Positions 1 through 11,863 of a stretch of 64,000 nucleotides of DNA are shown piece after piece. The notes beneath the pieces were generated by a model. It saw nothing but the letters and a program-made list of their open reading frames with translations, did no database searches and had not been told where the DNA came from. This stretch comes from Zygnema cylindricum (taxonomy: Eukaryota; Streptophyta; Zygnematophyceae; Zygnematales; Zygnemataceae), in contig JBBHKE010001794.1 in assembly GCA_037447655.1 (NCBI GenBank), forward strand, positions 65,358 to 129,357, given 5' to 3'. Numbering within the stretch: the first letter of the stretch is position 1; each line of letters begins with the position of its first letter. The position numbers and the translations under genes were made by a program.

Positions 1-620
1 AATGTAACATCTAGCAAACTTACAACCTCCAAGAACGGAGTCCATGACTCTTTGAAATATTGCTGGAGCAATTTTCAGTCCGAATGGCATTGCGGCCCAT
101 TCCCATCGGTCCTCGCTACCCCAAAAGGCAGTTGATACCGCTCTTTTTCCTCTAACTCAATTTGATTGAATCCTTGACGTAGTTTTACAAAATGTTGATG
201 CCTTTGCCTTTTCTAAGAACGATTTCGGTCGTCACACTGCTTATAAGATGTCGATAGATCTCGAAGATGACCGCCCGATATTTAAACCGAAACATTGTTT
301 GTCAAAAACTGAATGGGAAATGGTAGACAAGCGATGTGCTGAACTAGAGGAAGCTGGCCTAATTTATCAGTCAGACTCCACATTTGCAGCTCCCACTATC
401 ATGCCTCGGAAAAAGGAATTCGAGGGTAATTTTACTAAATGTCGAATGTGTGGTGACTATCATGAACTAAATGCTAGAACGGTTGAAGATCGTCATCCCA
501 TGCCTCTTCCCCAAGAAATATTTGATCATGTAGGTGGAGCAAAGTATTTTAGTATCCTTGACCTCCATCATTCAATAACTCTTGTTCGGCCTTTGTTAGA
601 TTGGTGCTGAAATTCCATTT
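1..620 (-). pseudogene. RT fragment of E0 with an internal inversion
   Basis: Positions 1-185 (minus) encode the RT stretch after the LRQGFNQ motif, including a damaged MPFG region. Positions about 576-620 (minus) encode the segment just upstream of RT, matching LTETEHELLDK of the intact element. Between them, about 186-573 is turned round and reads on the plus strand, from NVDAFAF through the CGDY block to KYFSILDL. An open stretch at 248-610 is therefore on the 'wrong' strand. Order and orientation fit a single in-place inversion. The fragment is non-functional. Confidence 0.8.
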
Positions 621-842
621 AGGAGCATCTAGATTTTTGGTTGTCATAGCTTCCATAGCTTGTACAAAGGCTAACTGCTCATCTGTGATAAGCGTTTGAC
701 CTAACTCAAAAGCTACAGGTGACTATATAAGGCAATCAACTGAATGATTCCAACTACGTGTTGGAAAAGCATCACTCCAATGAGGAGTGGGTGGAATATG
801 GATGAAACTTGCAGACTGGACAGCCGTGTATGCAGGGATAGA

Positions 843-2262
843 CTAGGACATATGGCTAAGATTGGGGAAATCGTAGATAGAGATTTCCGGAATTGGTGGA
901 ATTGGAGAAGGAAAGAGGAAAAATTGAAATGTTGTCCCTTGGAGAGTGGGACGGAAAGATTTTCTTGATGCATTCCCCCCCACAGCTGGTTGAGACGCAT
1001 GTGCCTGAGAGTGGCGACCAGCTACAAACGTAAGACCTAAAACAAAAGACAAAGACTGAGGGTCCATGACACGACCTATAAAGTCCATCTTTGACGTTAT
1101 GTAAGACCAGTAGCGGCTGTAGTACCAGGAATGAAATGCATGAGGTGTTTTCGTTCTGTAGAGGTAGGCTCTTCGAGCTCACCGGTATGAATGTTTCGGA
1201 GCATGCTAGGACCGTCATGAGAGAATGCATGTGAATGTGGGTAGGAAACTAAGGTAGGAAGCACCTTGAGAGGTTAATTCAGGACATTGACACTAATATT
1301 AGGGGGACAGTCCTTTTGAATGCAAGACTTCACCCTATGAAAAGGAAGAAGGGCAGCCTGAATGTCTATAGGAGGAGGATGAACTGACAAGTTGGCCTCA
1401 CGGAGTCTACCAATATCGATCAAGTTCTATTTGGAGCGAACCCGGTGTGCTAGTGAGCCATGGCGAGCCGCGTGAATAATAAGAGGCGGACTAATTAATT
1501 GTTCGATCCGTTGATAATCAGCCGAAACCATAGGTATAGGATCATTATAGGCTGCGACATTTTCCAAGATATACCCCATAGGATGACCTAAAGTTTGTAG
1601 AAAATGCACAATGCGAACCAATTCAAAAAATAATTTGGTACGGGGATCGGCTAATCCGAGACCTTTCCCGGCCCGAGACATTCCCCGTCACTCCCATCCG
1701 CTAAAACTAGATCGATTGGACCAATATCCTGTAAGTGATGGTTGCCCAAAATCCGGATGTCTTGTGAGAGGGTAGTATGCATATGCAGGTATGCATATTT
1801 TGGTAACAAATGTGGGTATAAGGAATGCAACAGATCACAATGATGTATCTTCGCTTTCCGCGCTAAAAGATCAATCTCAACCGAATAATTAAATCGGATT
1901 AATAATCCATTTCGCAAACATGCAAGAAAGGAAGTGCCTATTCCAGCTAAGAGATCCAAAATCACCAATCCATTTGGATGAGGTTTGAATTGGACCAGAT
2001 TCCAATTAATGGGAAGAAACCCAAAAGAGTTTCTATGGACTAAGATTGTAACAGAAACCGGAGTAAGTGGAATTGACAAGGTTTGTTTATAGAATCGGTC
2101 AAATTCTTTCGTATCTATAAGAAAACCTGGGTCACTGAAAATTTCTGGTAACTAAGGACTGGGCAGAATTTCTTTTGCTGACAATGAATGAAATATTTCG
2201 GCCCCCACTGAATTCCTTGAAAATGCAGGTATGGATGTGGCCGAATTTGCCATAACAAGCAT
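843..2262 (-). pseudogene. Decayed cytosine-5 DNA methyltransferase domain of E0
   Basis: The minus strand shows the SAM-binding motif I (LDLLAGIGTS, near 1960), the MSRAGKGLGLADPRTK block (about 1681-1630), motif VI (ILENVAAYNDP), motif VIII (AARHGSLAHRVRSK, about 1470-1427) and motif X (GRVMDPQSLSFVLG, about 1075-1030). The codon at the catalytic cysteine position reads TGA (plus-strand TCA at 1688-1690) where the intact element has TGT. A one-base deletion lies just upstream. The enzyme is therefore dead, but motif order and spacing match the intact copy at 25000-25950, so the domain was already part of this family when E0 inserted. Confidence 0.82.
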
Positions 2263-2270
2263 GGGCTTCC

Positions 2271-3585
2271 TGTTGTCCATAGCCATTTTCAGCCATGGAT
2301 TTACCCTCGGAAGCACCACAGACTACCCAAAAACAGCCTACTTTGATTCAACACAGATTTTTACAGAAACAACAAAACAAGCTGAAACTTCGTTAACAGA
2401 TATTATTTAGGATATAGAATAATCTCACAAAGTTTAAGTTAAATATAATAAACAGAGTGATCACATCATCTAGTCAAAGTTGCAGAAAAACAGTCTGCCA
2501 GAACTTTGATAAAACAGACTAACTTCACAATGAAGTAAAACACAGACCAGGCACACAATAGACCTGCAAATCTGTGACAATATTAACAATACAAAGAGGA
2601 ACACACATGCAGAATTTCAGATAGTTCTGCCAACAGATCTGAGAGTAATCCTCAGATAAAATTACCAAACATCACCATAAACAGTTTTGGTCCAAAAAGT
2701 TCCTATGTCCTGAAATGACTAAGTCCTACAAATATATACAAGAGCTTACTGCTGAATGTACGGAGGCATAAAAGCCGTACGCTATCTACCAACTACCTCA
2801 ATTAATGTAGATATACCGTAATACTTCAAAGTATGTCAAATTAAGTAAACGTACACTAATAATTAATTCACAAAAGGACAAAACAATGTTGAACCAAATA
2901 TTTACACCGACAACAAAATTGTATGCTGATTCATTGCGTGTAACTCAACAAGACTCCACGAATCTCGTCAAATAATCCGGGCCGTCCAAAAATTGATATC
3001 GTGTGATCGACGCGATTTCGCGTTCCCACTATTTGAAAAATAACGGCGGCCCTTTTCCGCCGTCCGTAGCTCTTATCCCGCACCCTTGATGTCGCGCCAC
3101 GTGGTCACAAAATCCAAACGAAATCCACGCGAGTCGTCAAATATCCCACGACATGGAGAAGCGAATTCACGTCCACTTGCCAATATAATAATAGTACAAC
3201 CAAAATCATTTCCGTACCGCGGATGCGTCCTTTGCATTAAATGCGGATTGTCACAAATAAGGTACACGTCATTTGTCATAAACGTCACCTGTCGCATATA
3301 AAGTACATTTGTCTAAATTAGATGCTCCGTACCGGCGACGTACATTTCGTATATTTCACGTCGGATCGCGTCGCAATCCGCCGTCCATTTCTTAACGCAT
3401 TCCGCGCCACTCAATTACTCCATCACGTCCCTTTAATTTTACTCATACATTTACTCCCCCAATCCACAAATCCATTCGAACCTCCATTTGTACAACCACA
3501 TTACTTCCGGTAATAATATTCGCACGAAACGTCGCGTGCGCACAAAATGTGGCGTACGCACGAAACTAACATTTCAAAAACAATA
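2271..3585. mobile_element. Solo-LTR-like insertion inside E0
   Basis: A 1315-bp block interrupts the E0 homology. It begins TGTTGTCC, ends CAAAAACAATA and is flanked by the 5-bp direct repeat CTTCC (2266-2270 and 3586-3590), as expected of an LTR-retrotransposon insertion. It has no credible coding region. A GTACGGAGGCAT...GCCGTAC stem near 2758 recurs in inverse orientation in the solo LTR at 5603-6466, so the two are probably divergent relatives in opposite orientations. The last base pair is TA where CA is usual. Confidence 0.65.
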
Positions 3586-3590
3586 CTTCC

Positions 3591-5485
3591 TGGCGGAAAT
3601 TAGTGGAATGCAGATTTTGCGTTATGGGAAGTTAGTGGGCCTATAAGAAAAAGTCTGATCATGCATGTCAACTCCACCCCCTACACAAAATATAACTTCC
3701 TATCCCACTAGGCATTCATAGTCACTACATTTAGTGACCAGAGCGTGAACCGAGATCTCAGAAAGTCTGTGGTCGTTCTGTTTTGGAACTTGAAAACAAA
3801 CGGTTCCTTAGTGATTCCTAGGACTTGCTCGGTTGTACCCGCTGATGTTAACAAACTAGTAGAAGTGGACTGAAGCTTGTCCGGAGTTAGACCAAGCTTG
3901 AGTGCAAAGCTAGAGCCCAATATCACCTGCTTTGCACCCGTATCTATAAGAGGCAAGGAAGGGGCTATACCATTGATCAACAATGCACCCTTCCCGTTAT
4001 CCTAAAATCTGATGTGAAGATCGAGGGAATTTGGCTCCTCTATAGAAATAGGCTGAATAGCACCAAGATTTCTGTGCAGCTGAAGTGCTTCTAACGCGAC
4101 AGGTGCAGCTGAGCTCTCGGAGGTAAAGGAGACAGGGGAGATTTTTGGTGAGTCGGAAATCATAGTGGATAGAATGCACAAGGGTTCCTTCACGCGGTGT
4201 GCCTCATGTATAGTTTGATCCACTATGGTGAGAGCTTCAGCCGCGATGGCTAAAGCGGTTTCAGGCAAGGGAGGAGAAGGCTCTTTAGTGAATGACAAAG
4301 GAATGCGTGTGTTAGGGGTTTTACCGTCACGGCTGTGATCGGTCGAACCTTTGTCGAACGTAGCCTCTCATTGTTCGATGGTGGAATCTTGTAATATTCG
4401 ACCTGCCAACGTGGGCATGTGTACAACAGTGCGAGCCATGCCAGTAAATTGTGGTTTCATTTGAGTCATGAAGGCTGCGAATTGTTCCTTCATTATAGCC
4501 GCCATTTGCTCTTGCATTTCTAAACGATTTCTCTCTCTTCAAGATACCTTAGGTGGAGTGGTGTCCTTCTCCGGTTCTTTAACCGGTTGAACCGGTTTAG
4601 CAGATCGAGCGGTAATGCCACCATTTTTAATTTGGTTGATAAGAAAAATCCGGGTTCTTTATATGACAACATTGGACATAGTGTCCGGTGTGCTTGCAAT
4701 GTGTACAGGTAACGGTTTTGTCTGGACACATTCGGGCATCATGCCCTGTCTTCCCACATACAAAACATAATCGGTTTCCGGGAGCAATAGGTGGGGTTCC
4801 CATGGCCGTGACTTTAGAAGGCTGGTTGTTAGGACGAGGATTGTTCCATGGTGGAACAATCCGTTCTTTCGGGACCGCTTTAGGACGGTCATGGGCTTCC
4901 CTCCAACAGTTTTACATTTGGTATTCCACGACATGCTGGGCGGCTTGGTTCAAAGTGAACTTCAAGCCGTATGTTTGAGTCAAGTGACTCTGAATAAATT
5001 TCTTAGACTGACTCTCCGAAACTATCCTACAAATTTTTGGACAGCTTCAGCATCCAACATTAAGTCCGGCAATTCTTCACGAAGAGCTTCTATACGAGCA
5101 CGCATGGCAAAGGCGGTCTCTCCGGACTTACGTTCGAAGTTCATTAACTCACGAAATTGGTCAGGGTTTTGCATACAGTATTCCGCTTTCAACATTTTAA
5201 ACATGACAGAGAGCAAATCTAGTATAGAGATCATCATTGCTGATCGTGCTAGGATTCCAGCACGTGCGACTATAGCAAATTGTTGTGGTATTTTCCCAAC
5301 CGCTGCTGTAATAACATCGTCGTTGAGATCAAGGATCTCCAAGATAGCCGGTTGATAAAGAATTTTTGGTTGTCCTATAATAGCAAGACTCCTAGCGAAT
5401 GCTGGAGAAAACTAAGTCATCACAATTACAGAATCATACTTGCGGGAATAAAGAGTAAGGGCTGAACCGCGAAGGTAATGGCCAG
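3591..5485 (-). pseudogene. Gag and protease remnants of E0
   Basis: The best-preserved pieces on the minus strand are the capsid segment 5342-5022 (MQNPDQFRELMNFERKSGET), a second Gag block just upstream (ALTLYSRKY, about 5460), two degraded CCHC knuckles (about 4760-4650) and a retropepsin piece with LIDTGAKQVILG (about 3960-3910). Near 3640, VGGGVDMHDQTFSYRP matches the stretch after the protease in the intact element. Several frameshifts separate these pieces, and the Gag N-terminus is lost at the junction with the chromovirus. Confidence 0.78.
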
Positions 5486-6862
5486 TAACACGGTTACAGA
5501 GTTGGGTACTTAGTAGTTAACAACTAGGCTGCAATGGTTGCGATGTCAGAGCAGCGCAGCTGCGATTCCAGACCAGCGCAACATAGCAGTATAGCTACTT
5601 AGTGTTGTTTTTAATAAAGCTTTAGTCCTCTCTATGCCTCAGCTGTGAGGGAGAGAGAGCTGTTCAGGACTTAAGTTATTTTTGGTTGAGTTCGGTTCAG
5701 TACTTACCAAAATTAGTGTGACAGTGATGTTGGGAGTTCACGGTTCATTCACACTTGGGACACGCGTCGTCACTTGAGAGAAATGCGTGAGTATGTCCTC
5801 CGTGGACGTACGGAAATTCGGCAGGACCACGGGAATTCGTGAAGTCAATTCTACGGTCCTAAATCCTCTAATCGGAAGGTTGACAGCCGCCGCCAACAAA
5901 TAGTGACAAGGCGTGACTAGATCACTATCGGCGAGACTAGATCACTATCACTTTACGTTGTCTGAACTTCGGTGTAAATATTTGGTAGAACAGAATTTTG
6001 TATGTAGTGAATTAGTTGTTTAGTGTTGAGAATGTGGTTTATGACATACCTTCAGTACACAGGTATACTCACAATATTTGTTGTGTTAGAATGTGAGATG
6101 TACGGCTGGAATGCCTCCGTACAGCTTAGTGTAGTTTCGGTGTATAGAAGTAGGACTTAGTGAATTTGATTCATTAGGAACAAATGATATGAAAACTGTA
6201 CACTCTGTTTTATGTAATTTCATTTCTGCATATCTCACAGATCTGAACGCGGAATTAATTGAAATTTTGTGTGTGTGTTCTTTTGTATGTTATCTATACT
6301 GTGGTAAATTTTCAGGACCATTAAGGTGTTTGTCTGAAAGTTATAGTCTGTCAAAGTTTCTGTTCAGCCATCGGTATTTGTGGAAGCTTCCTCTTTTGAT
6401 TTGTTATATGATGACTACTGCTGCATCTTCTTCATCTTCAGTGCCAGCAGTTGTCTCAGAACAACACTTAGCATCATAGCTACTTAGTGGCGTAGCAGCA
6501 TAGCAGCGCAGGAGAGCAACGCAGCTTAGCAGTATAGCAACGACGCAAAATGTAGATAGAACGGTATTTGTCTATAAGATATTTCGGGGATTTGTCTCGG
6601 TTGACCGTGAAGGTCCACGTGTATAGTTGTACAGAACTAGGTTGACTAGCAGCTAGCTAGTTTAAATAGTCGGTTAGGCTTAGTGGATAGGACACTCTTC
6701 GAGTAGACCTACGCAGCGAGAGCAACCTTGTACTCTCTTCCAAGTAATAAAGCGTAACTTTGTCTGTCAGTGCTGTGTACTTTTACTGTTGCTACGGGAA
6801 GATCCTTGGTGTTTTCCGCTGTGCATTGTGGCGTGCTATGGTGCGCTATTGTCCCTTTTACA
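5486..6862 (+). repeat. 5' LTR of E1, interrupted by a solo LTR
   Basis: Aligns with the 3' LTR at 13221-13722 from TAACACGGTTACAGAG to the terminal TTTTACA, apart from an insertion at 5603-6466. Without the insertion it is about 0.5 kb, like its partner. Visible point differences between the two LTRs indicate an element of some age. Both LTRs are rich in short AGCA/TAGC-type repeats (TTAGCAGTATAGCA and similar). Confidence 0.85.
5603..6466. mobile_element. Solo LTR inserted in the E1 5' LTR
   Basis: The 864-bp insert starts TGTTGTT and ends AACAACA, a perfect 7-bp inverted terminus. It is flanked by the 5-bp duplication CTTAG (5598-5602 and 6467-6471). Removing it restores the sequence seen in the other E1 LTR. 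It contains no element coding region, so it is a solo LTR or a very short non-autonomous element. AATAAA occurs near its start (5613). Confidence 0.85.
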
Positions 6863-6863
6863 C

Positions 6864-6875
6864 TGGTATCAGAGC
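6864..6875 (+). other. Primer-binding site of E1 (initiator Met tRNA)
   Basis: TGGTATCAGAGC lies one base after the terminal CA of the 5' LTR. It is the complement of the 3' end of plant initiator methionine tRNA and is the standard minus-strand primer site of many plant gypsy and copia elements. It fixes the LTR boundary and the direction of the element. Confidence 0.92.
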
Positions 6876-6896
6876 AATTTCCCGTGACTCGACAGC

Positions 6897-7840
6897 ATGG
6901 ACGAACACAGCGTATCTACTACAGAAATGTTAGCGCAAGTTCTTAGGGAGTTAGAAAGCGTTAGATTACAGAACGCGCAGCTGAGTAACATTGTCGCGGC
7001 CTTGGAGTCTCGTCTTGGGGAGCGTCCTCACGGAGGCATTGAGAGATACTTCAGGAGACCGAATTTGAGACTTCCAGACGAGTTTGACCGTGCAAGACAC
7101 AAGAACCTTGACATATGGCTATTCTCCGTTGCGAACTATCTCGAGAATTTCCCTAGCCTATCGGATCGTGAGAAGATTCACTATGCGGGTGGTCTTCTTA
7201 AAGGGGCAGCGGGGGCATGGTGGAGGACAATGGTGGAGAATGATGAGGTACCGACCGTTTGGGCTCTCTTCATTTAACTCCTCCGTGACGCTTGGCAGCC
7301 CGTCAATACGGTGAAGGCGGCAAGAGATAAGATCGCAATGCTGAAACAAAGAACCTTATTGTTTGAGTTTACGCAGCGATTCTTAGAGTGCAAAGTTCAA
7401 ATACCTACGATGACGGAGGATGAAGCCGTGGATTCTTACGTGAAGGGGCTAAAGTCCTTTATTCGTAGGGATGTGGAACAATGGCTTGCTCGGGAAAGCA
7501 CGACTCCTAGCCTCTTGGCAATCATCTAATTTGCGGAGCGGACCGATTTGGTCGACTTCAACCTCCGGAGACCTTATCATTATGGGTCGAGCAGCGGCGG
7601 AGGAAGGCGACGAGACGATGGTCCAACCCATTTGGAGCTCGGAGGAATTGACGTGGATAAGGAAGTGGTCAACTTCCTGCGGAGAAAGAAGAAACCTACG
7701 AAGACCAAGACCAATGACTTATCCCCCGAGGAGCTTCAGCGGAGGAGGCAAAATGGCCTATGCTTCCAGTGCGGTTCCCCAGATAATATGGCTCGAGAAT
7801 GTCCAAAACGGAAAGGTCCCAAAAAAGGAAAACTTAACGT
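6897..7840 (+). pseudogene. gag of E1
   Basis: Starts at ATG 6897, 22 bases after the primer site. An N-terminal leucine-rich, probably coiled segment (MLAQVLRELESVRLQNAQL) is followed by the retrotransposon Gag core (W-F-N-type signature WLFSVANYLENFP, then GAAGAWWRTM) and a zinc knuckle near 7760 (CFQCGSPDNMARECP). The knuckle has Asn where the CCHC histidine is expected. In-frame stops at 7275 (TAA) and 7527 (TAA) break the protein. Confidence 0.85.
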
Positions 7841-10787
7841 TATGAGGTTAGCCGGAGAAGGAGGAGACCCTTTGATATTTCGGGGTCAAATCAGAGTGAA
7901 CGCACCTAACTTGATGGTGGACTCCAGAGCATCGAGGAACTTCATCAACGAGGGGATGGTGAAAAGGTTGGAACTTCCTCTCGTAGTACTAAAGGATCAT
8001 CAGTCGATACAATTGGCCGATGGAAGTTCCTTATCGATTACCCATCGTACTAAGAGGTTATGCGTCGGAATTAGGAAATTCCGATGGTATGAAACACTTC
8101 ATGTATTACCTCTTAGGGACCATGAAGTAATCCTAAGGAAACCGTGGCTACAAAAATGTAATCCGACGATCGATTGGCGAAGTGGTGATATGAGAGTGAA
8201 GAAAGGTGAAGAAGAGTTTGAGGGAAAAGCGAGAGTGGCAGGTAAGGGAGCGGAAGAGGGACACCTACTTTCGGCCTTACAGCTTAAGAGGGCACTCAAG
8301 AAATGGGAAACGATTGGTATGGCGGTCGTCCAGCCAATGGAAGAGGCGAAGGAGAAGATCCTGGAAGAATGGAAGAAGAAGGACCCTGACTTCGACTCAA
8401 AAGAAATCGACGTCACTGGAAAAACTTCCGAAGAGGCCTCGGAAGTCGTGAGAAAACTTCTCAAGGAGTACGCAGATGTATTTCCCCTGAAGGTCCTCGA
8501 AGGAGTACCTCCGAAGCGCGAAGTAGACCATAAGATAGAGCTTGTCCCCGGAGCGGTACCGTAAGCTAATCGGATGTACAAGATGAGTTACACCGAGTTG
8601 GACGAACTCAAAAAACAACTCGCGGAGTTGGTTGAAGCCGGAGCAATCCAACCAAGCAAGTCACTGTACGGAGCCCCCATTTTCTTCGTAAACAAGAAAG
8701 ATGGAGTTCTCCGTATGTGTATAGACTACCCAGCGCTAAACAAATTAACGGTGAAGAATGCGTACCCTTTACCGAGGATAGACGAATTATAGGATCTACT
8801 TCAAGGTGCTAAATATTTTTCGAAGATATACTTACAGAGCGGCTACCACCAGATTAGAATTGCCAAGGAAGATGTGGAAAACACAGTGTTTAGAACTCGG
8901 TATGGTCATTTCCAGTTTTGGGTAATGCCGTTCGGGTTGACTAACGCACCGACAACTTTTATGCATTTAATGAATTCCATCTTTTGGCAATATCTTGACG
9001 CGTTTGTAATCGTCTTCCTAGACGACATCTTGGTGTATAGCCGAACGCTGGATGATCATATAAAGCATCTACAAACGGTCCTACAAGTCCTTCGGGAAAA
9101 TAAGTTGTACGCAAAGAGAAGCAAATATGACTTCTTTATAAAGAAAATTGATTTTCTGGGCCATGTGGTGAGTCGGGACGGAATCGCAGTGGATCCGAAC
9201 AAAACAAAGGCAGTAAAGGAGTGGCCGCAGGAGGCGAATATTACAAAGTTATGGAGCTTTTTAGGATTATGCTCCTAGTATCAACTTTTTGTCGAGGGTT
9301 TTGCAAGAATCGCTGCACCGCTCACAGAGTTGCTCAAGAATGACGTGGCCTATGATTGGAAATCGGCGCAAGAGGCAGCCTTTAACACGCTAAAGGAGGG
9401 GTTAGTTACCGCCCTTGTGTTAGTTGTTCCCGACACGGACTTACCTTGGCCGATAATCATTAACGCCAGCGATACGGCTTTTATAGCGATCCTTATGCAA
9501 GATCAAGGAAAAGGTCTTCAACCCATTGCCTACGACAATCGAAAACTAAAGGTATCCGAGCTTAATTGGGCCACCCATGAGAAGGAGACAATCCCTATCA
9601 TCAATGAGCTGGAGGTTTGGAAGTGTTACGTTCAGGGGAAGCGGATCTTGGTTATCACGGATCACCACGCCCTACAGTACCTACAAACACAGCCGAAGTT
9701 GTCCTACAAACAAGTGCGATGGATGACGTTTCTTCAAACCTTCGGACCGGAACTGGTCATCGAGTATAAACTGGACAAGACGAACCCGGTGGATGCGTTG
9801 TCAAGAAGACCCGGATTAGCTGCGCTTGTAGCGGAGCAACGACCGCAAGCATTGCAACATGTAAACGTAAGCTCTGTGAAGGAGAACACCGCTGCGGCGA
9901 CCGCAACGCAAGACCCGAAACTCAGTGTAGTCACCAATAAGATGCAAGTGGACGAACAGTGGTTAAGAAGGATAAAGGCCGCCTATGACGACGATGACAC
10001 ACTGAAGGAACTCAGTAAACGGAAGGTACTAATCCGAACCGCCAATGGTATGTGGCGGTACAGACCGTGTAAAACAACACGACTTTATGTTACGACAAAT
10101 ACGGACTTACGTCACGCGATTCTTAAAATGAGCCACGACGAGCCGCTCAGCGGACACTTTGGGTGGGATAAAACAATCACGCGTGTCGCTGAGGCGTATT
10201 ACTGGCCGAACATGACACGCGACATTGCGGAATATGTCCGGACGTGTGACTCTTGTAATAGGAACAAATCAGATTCAGGGCAAAAAGGTCTGTTACAAGC
10301 CCTTCCCATACCATCTGTTCCTTGGGAGGCGATTTCGATGGATTTCATTGTAGCCCTTCCGCTGACTAAGGAGGGCTACGACTCAATCTTCGTTGTCCTG
10401 GATTATTTGACGAAAATGGCCCATTTCCTACCCACGTCCACCACAGCCACAGCACAAGATATCGCGGACTAATTCTTTCGAGAGATATTCCGACATCACG
10501 GACTTCCGAAGAGGATCGTCAGCGACCGCGATCGCAAATTCGTGAGTTACCTTAGGCAAAATCTATTTGCGCTGTGTGGCACGCAGTTGGCCATGTCCAC
10601 AGCTTACCACCCTCAAACTGATGGTCAGACAGAAAGGGTGAATCGTACTCTGGAGGAAGCGTTGCGGGCTTATGTCACGGTGCACCAAACGGATTGGGTG
10701 GACCATTTAACAACGATTGAGGTGGCGTACAACAGTGCCGTGCACTCGTCTACGAATGCTACGCCATTCTCCCTAAATGGACGATAG
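7841..10787 (+). pseudogene. pol of E1: protease, RT, RNase H, integrase
   Basis: In frame with gag. The protease has VDSRAS in place of the usual DSGA active site (near 7920). The RT shows [23 protein letters not shown] and the catalytic FLDDILVYS near 9020. RNase H shows INASDTAFIAILMQ and ends TNPVDALSRRPG. Integrase has the HHCC zinc-binding segment (HFGWDKTI...CDSCNRNK, about 10160-10260), the first Asp in MDFIVALP and HPQTDGQTERVNRTL with the catalytic Glu near 10635. Stops at 8562, 8790, 9276, 10470 and 10785 inactivate it. Confidence 0.87.
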
Positions 10788-11521
10788 CCCACTCTTCTCC
10801 AAAACTTATTGGTAGCGGACTGCCATACGCCAGCAGCTCGGGATTTTGCCAAAACGCTGCAAGGAAACCTAAAAAGGCGGCCAAGGCGCTCCAGTTAGCA
10901 AAGGATCGCCAAAAGTCGCAAGCCGACGCTCATTAGAAGGACGCCGTCTTTAGCGTGGGAGAAAAGGTTCGCCTTAATATGGCAAACCTCTCCTTGCCGG
11001 GTGCCCTCTCTAACAAGTTGGCACCGAAATTCACGCGCCCATTCACCGTTCTCTCCCGTGTGGGCAAAGTGGCTTATAAGTTGGATATTCCGAAAGCCTG
11101 GCATATCCATAATATCTTCCATGTTTCACTATTTAAACCATTCCGCGACCCTGATTCGATGTTTCCTAATCGACGACGGAATACTCGTTTACCACCCATT
11201 CGGGGTACCTCGGACGAGTATGAGGTGGAAGAGATCTTTCAGTCGCGCCGCTCTAGGAAATCCAACTCCAACCAATATTTTGTGCGTTGGAAGGGCTACG
11301 GTGCTGAGGATGACTCTTGGGTGGACGAGGAGGATCTGCATTCCCCAGAGTTGCTGGGCCGGTTTCAGCAGAGTGAGGACACTCGGCTTCGCCGGAGGGG
11401 CAATCGCAGCGGCCGCAGTAAAGGAAAGAATCGCAGTGTCACAACCATCGTAATTATATTGGGGACGCGGCAAAGAAACGCAGCGGCGATGTTACCGTAC
11501 CGCACCGCTATAGCAGCGTAG
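10788..11521 (+). pseudogene. Integrase C-terminus and chromodomain of E1
   Basis: After the frameshift near 10873 the reading frame continues through the GPY/F-type region (KLAPKFTRPFTVLSRVGKVAYKLDIP, about 11016-11095) into a chromodomain at about 11215-11380 (EYEVEEIF, then YFVRWKGYGAEDDSWVDEEDL). Chromodomains at this site recognise histone marks and steer chromovirus integration. A TAG occurs at 10934, and the frame closes with TAG at 11519. The chromodomain aromatic residues (Y, W, W) are kept. Confidence 0.87.
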
Positions 11522-11863
11522 CCACCATAGCGCAACATGGTCACGGTGCCGTTAGAGGAACGCAGCACCACTGGTGCGCTGACAGGAAAGCGCAACGGCG
11601 TAATTGTGTTTCACCACGTTGGTAATAACGAACCCTTCGTTTCGCCGCAGCAGCGCAGTCTTATAAATGATGGACGTTGCAATACCCTCGCACACAACGA
11701 CGCTTTGCAGAATCCAAAAGTGAAACCCTCAACCCTCGTTGATAAAGCCGCCATCCGCCCTCGCGACCAAACGAGTCTCGACAGCTTAGAGATTGCTTCT
11801 CTCCGCGCAGTCAGTTTGCTTTCACTTCTGGAATTACCAGAATTGTCTTGTACAACAGTGTCT

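Larger units (their letters stand above)
1..5485 (-). mobile_element. E0: decayed Ty3/gypsy element of the methyltransferase family
   Basis: Read on the minus strand from 5485 towards 1, fragments occur in the same order as in the intact element at 20157-30797: Gag capsid (5485-5022), paired zinc knuckles (about 4760-4650), protease (3983-3708), methyltransferase (about 2262-843), then RT (about 620-1). Stops and frameshifts break every domain. The 5' end is cut by the chromovirus whose LTR begins at 5486, and the 3' end lies outside the window. A 1.3-kb insertion (2271-3585) separates protease from methyltransferase. It is a clearly older relative of the intact element, diverged at many residues, not a recent copy. 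Confidence 0.85.

Noticed and set aside
248-610. Plus-strand RT gene at the window start.
   Set aside because: It is an inverted piece of the minus-strand E0 element, with the matching neighbours on both sides in minus orientation.
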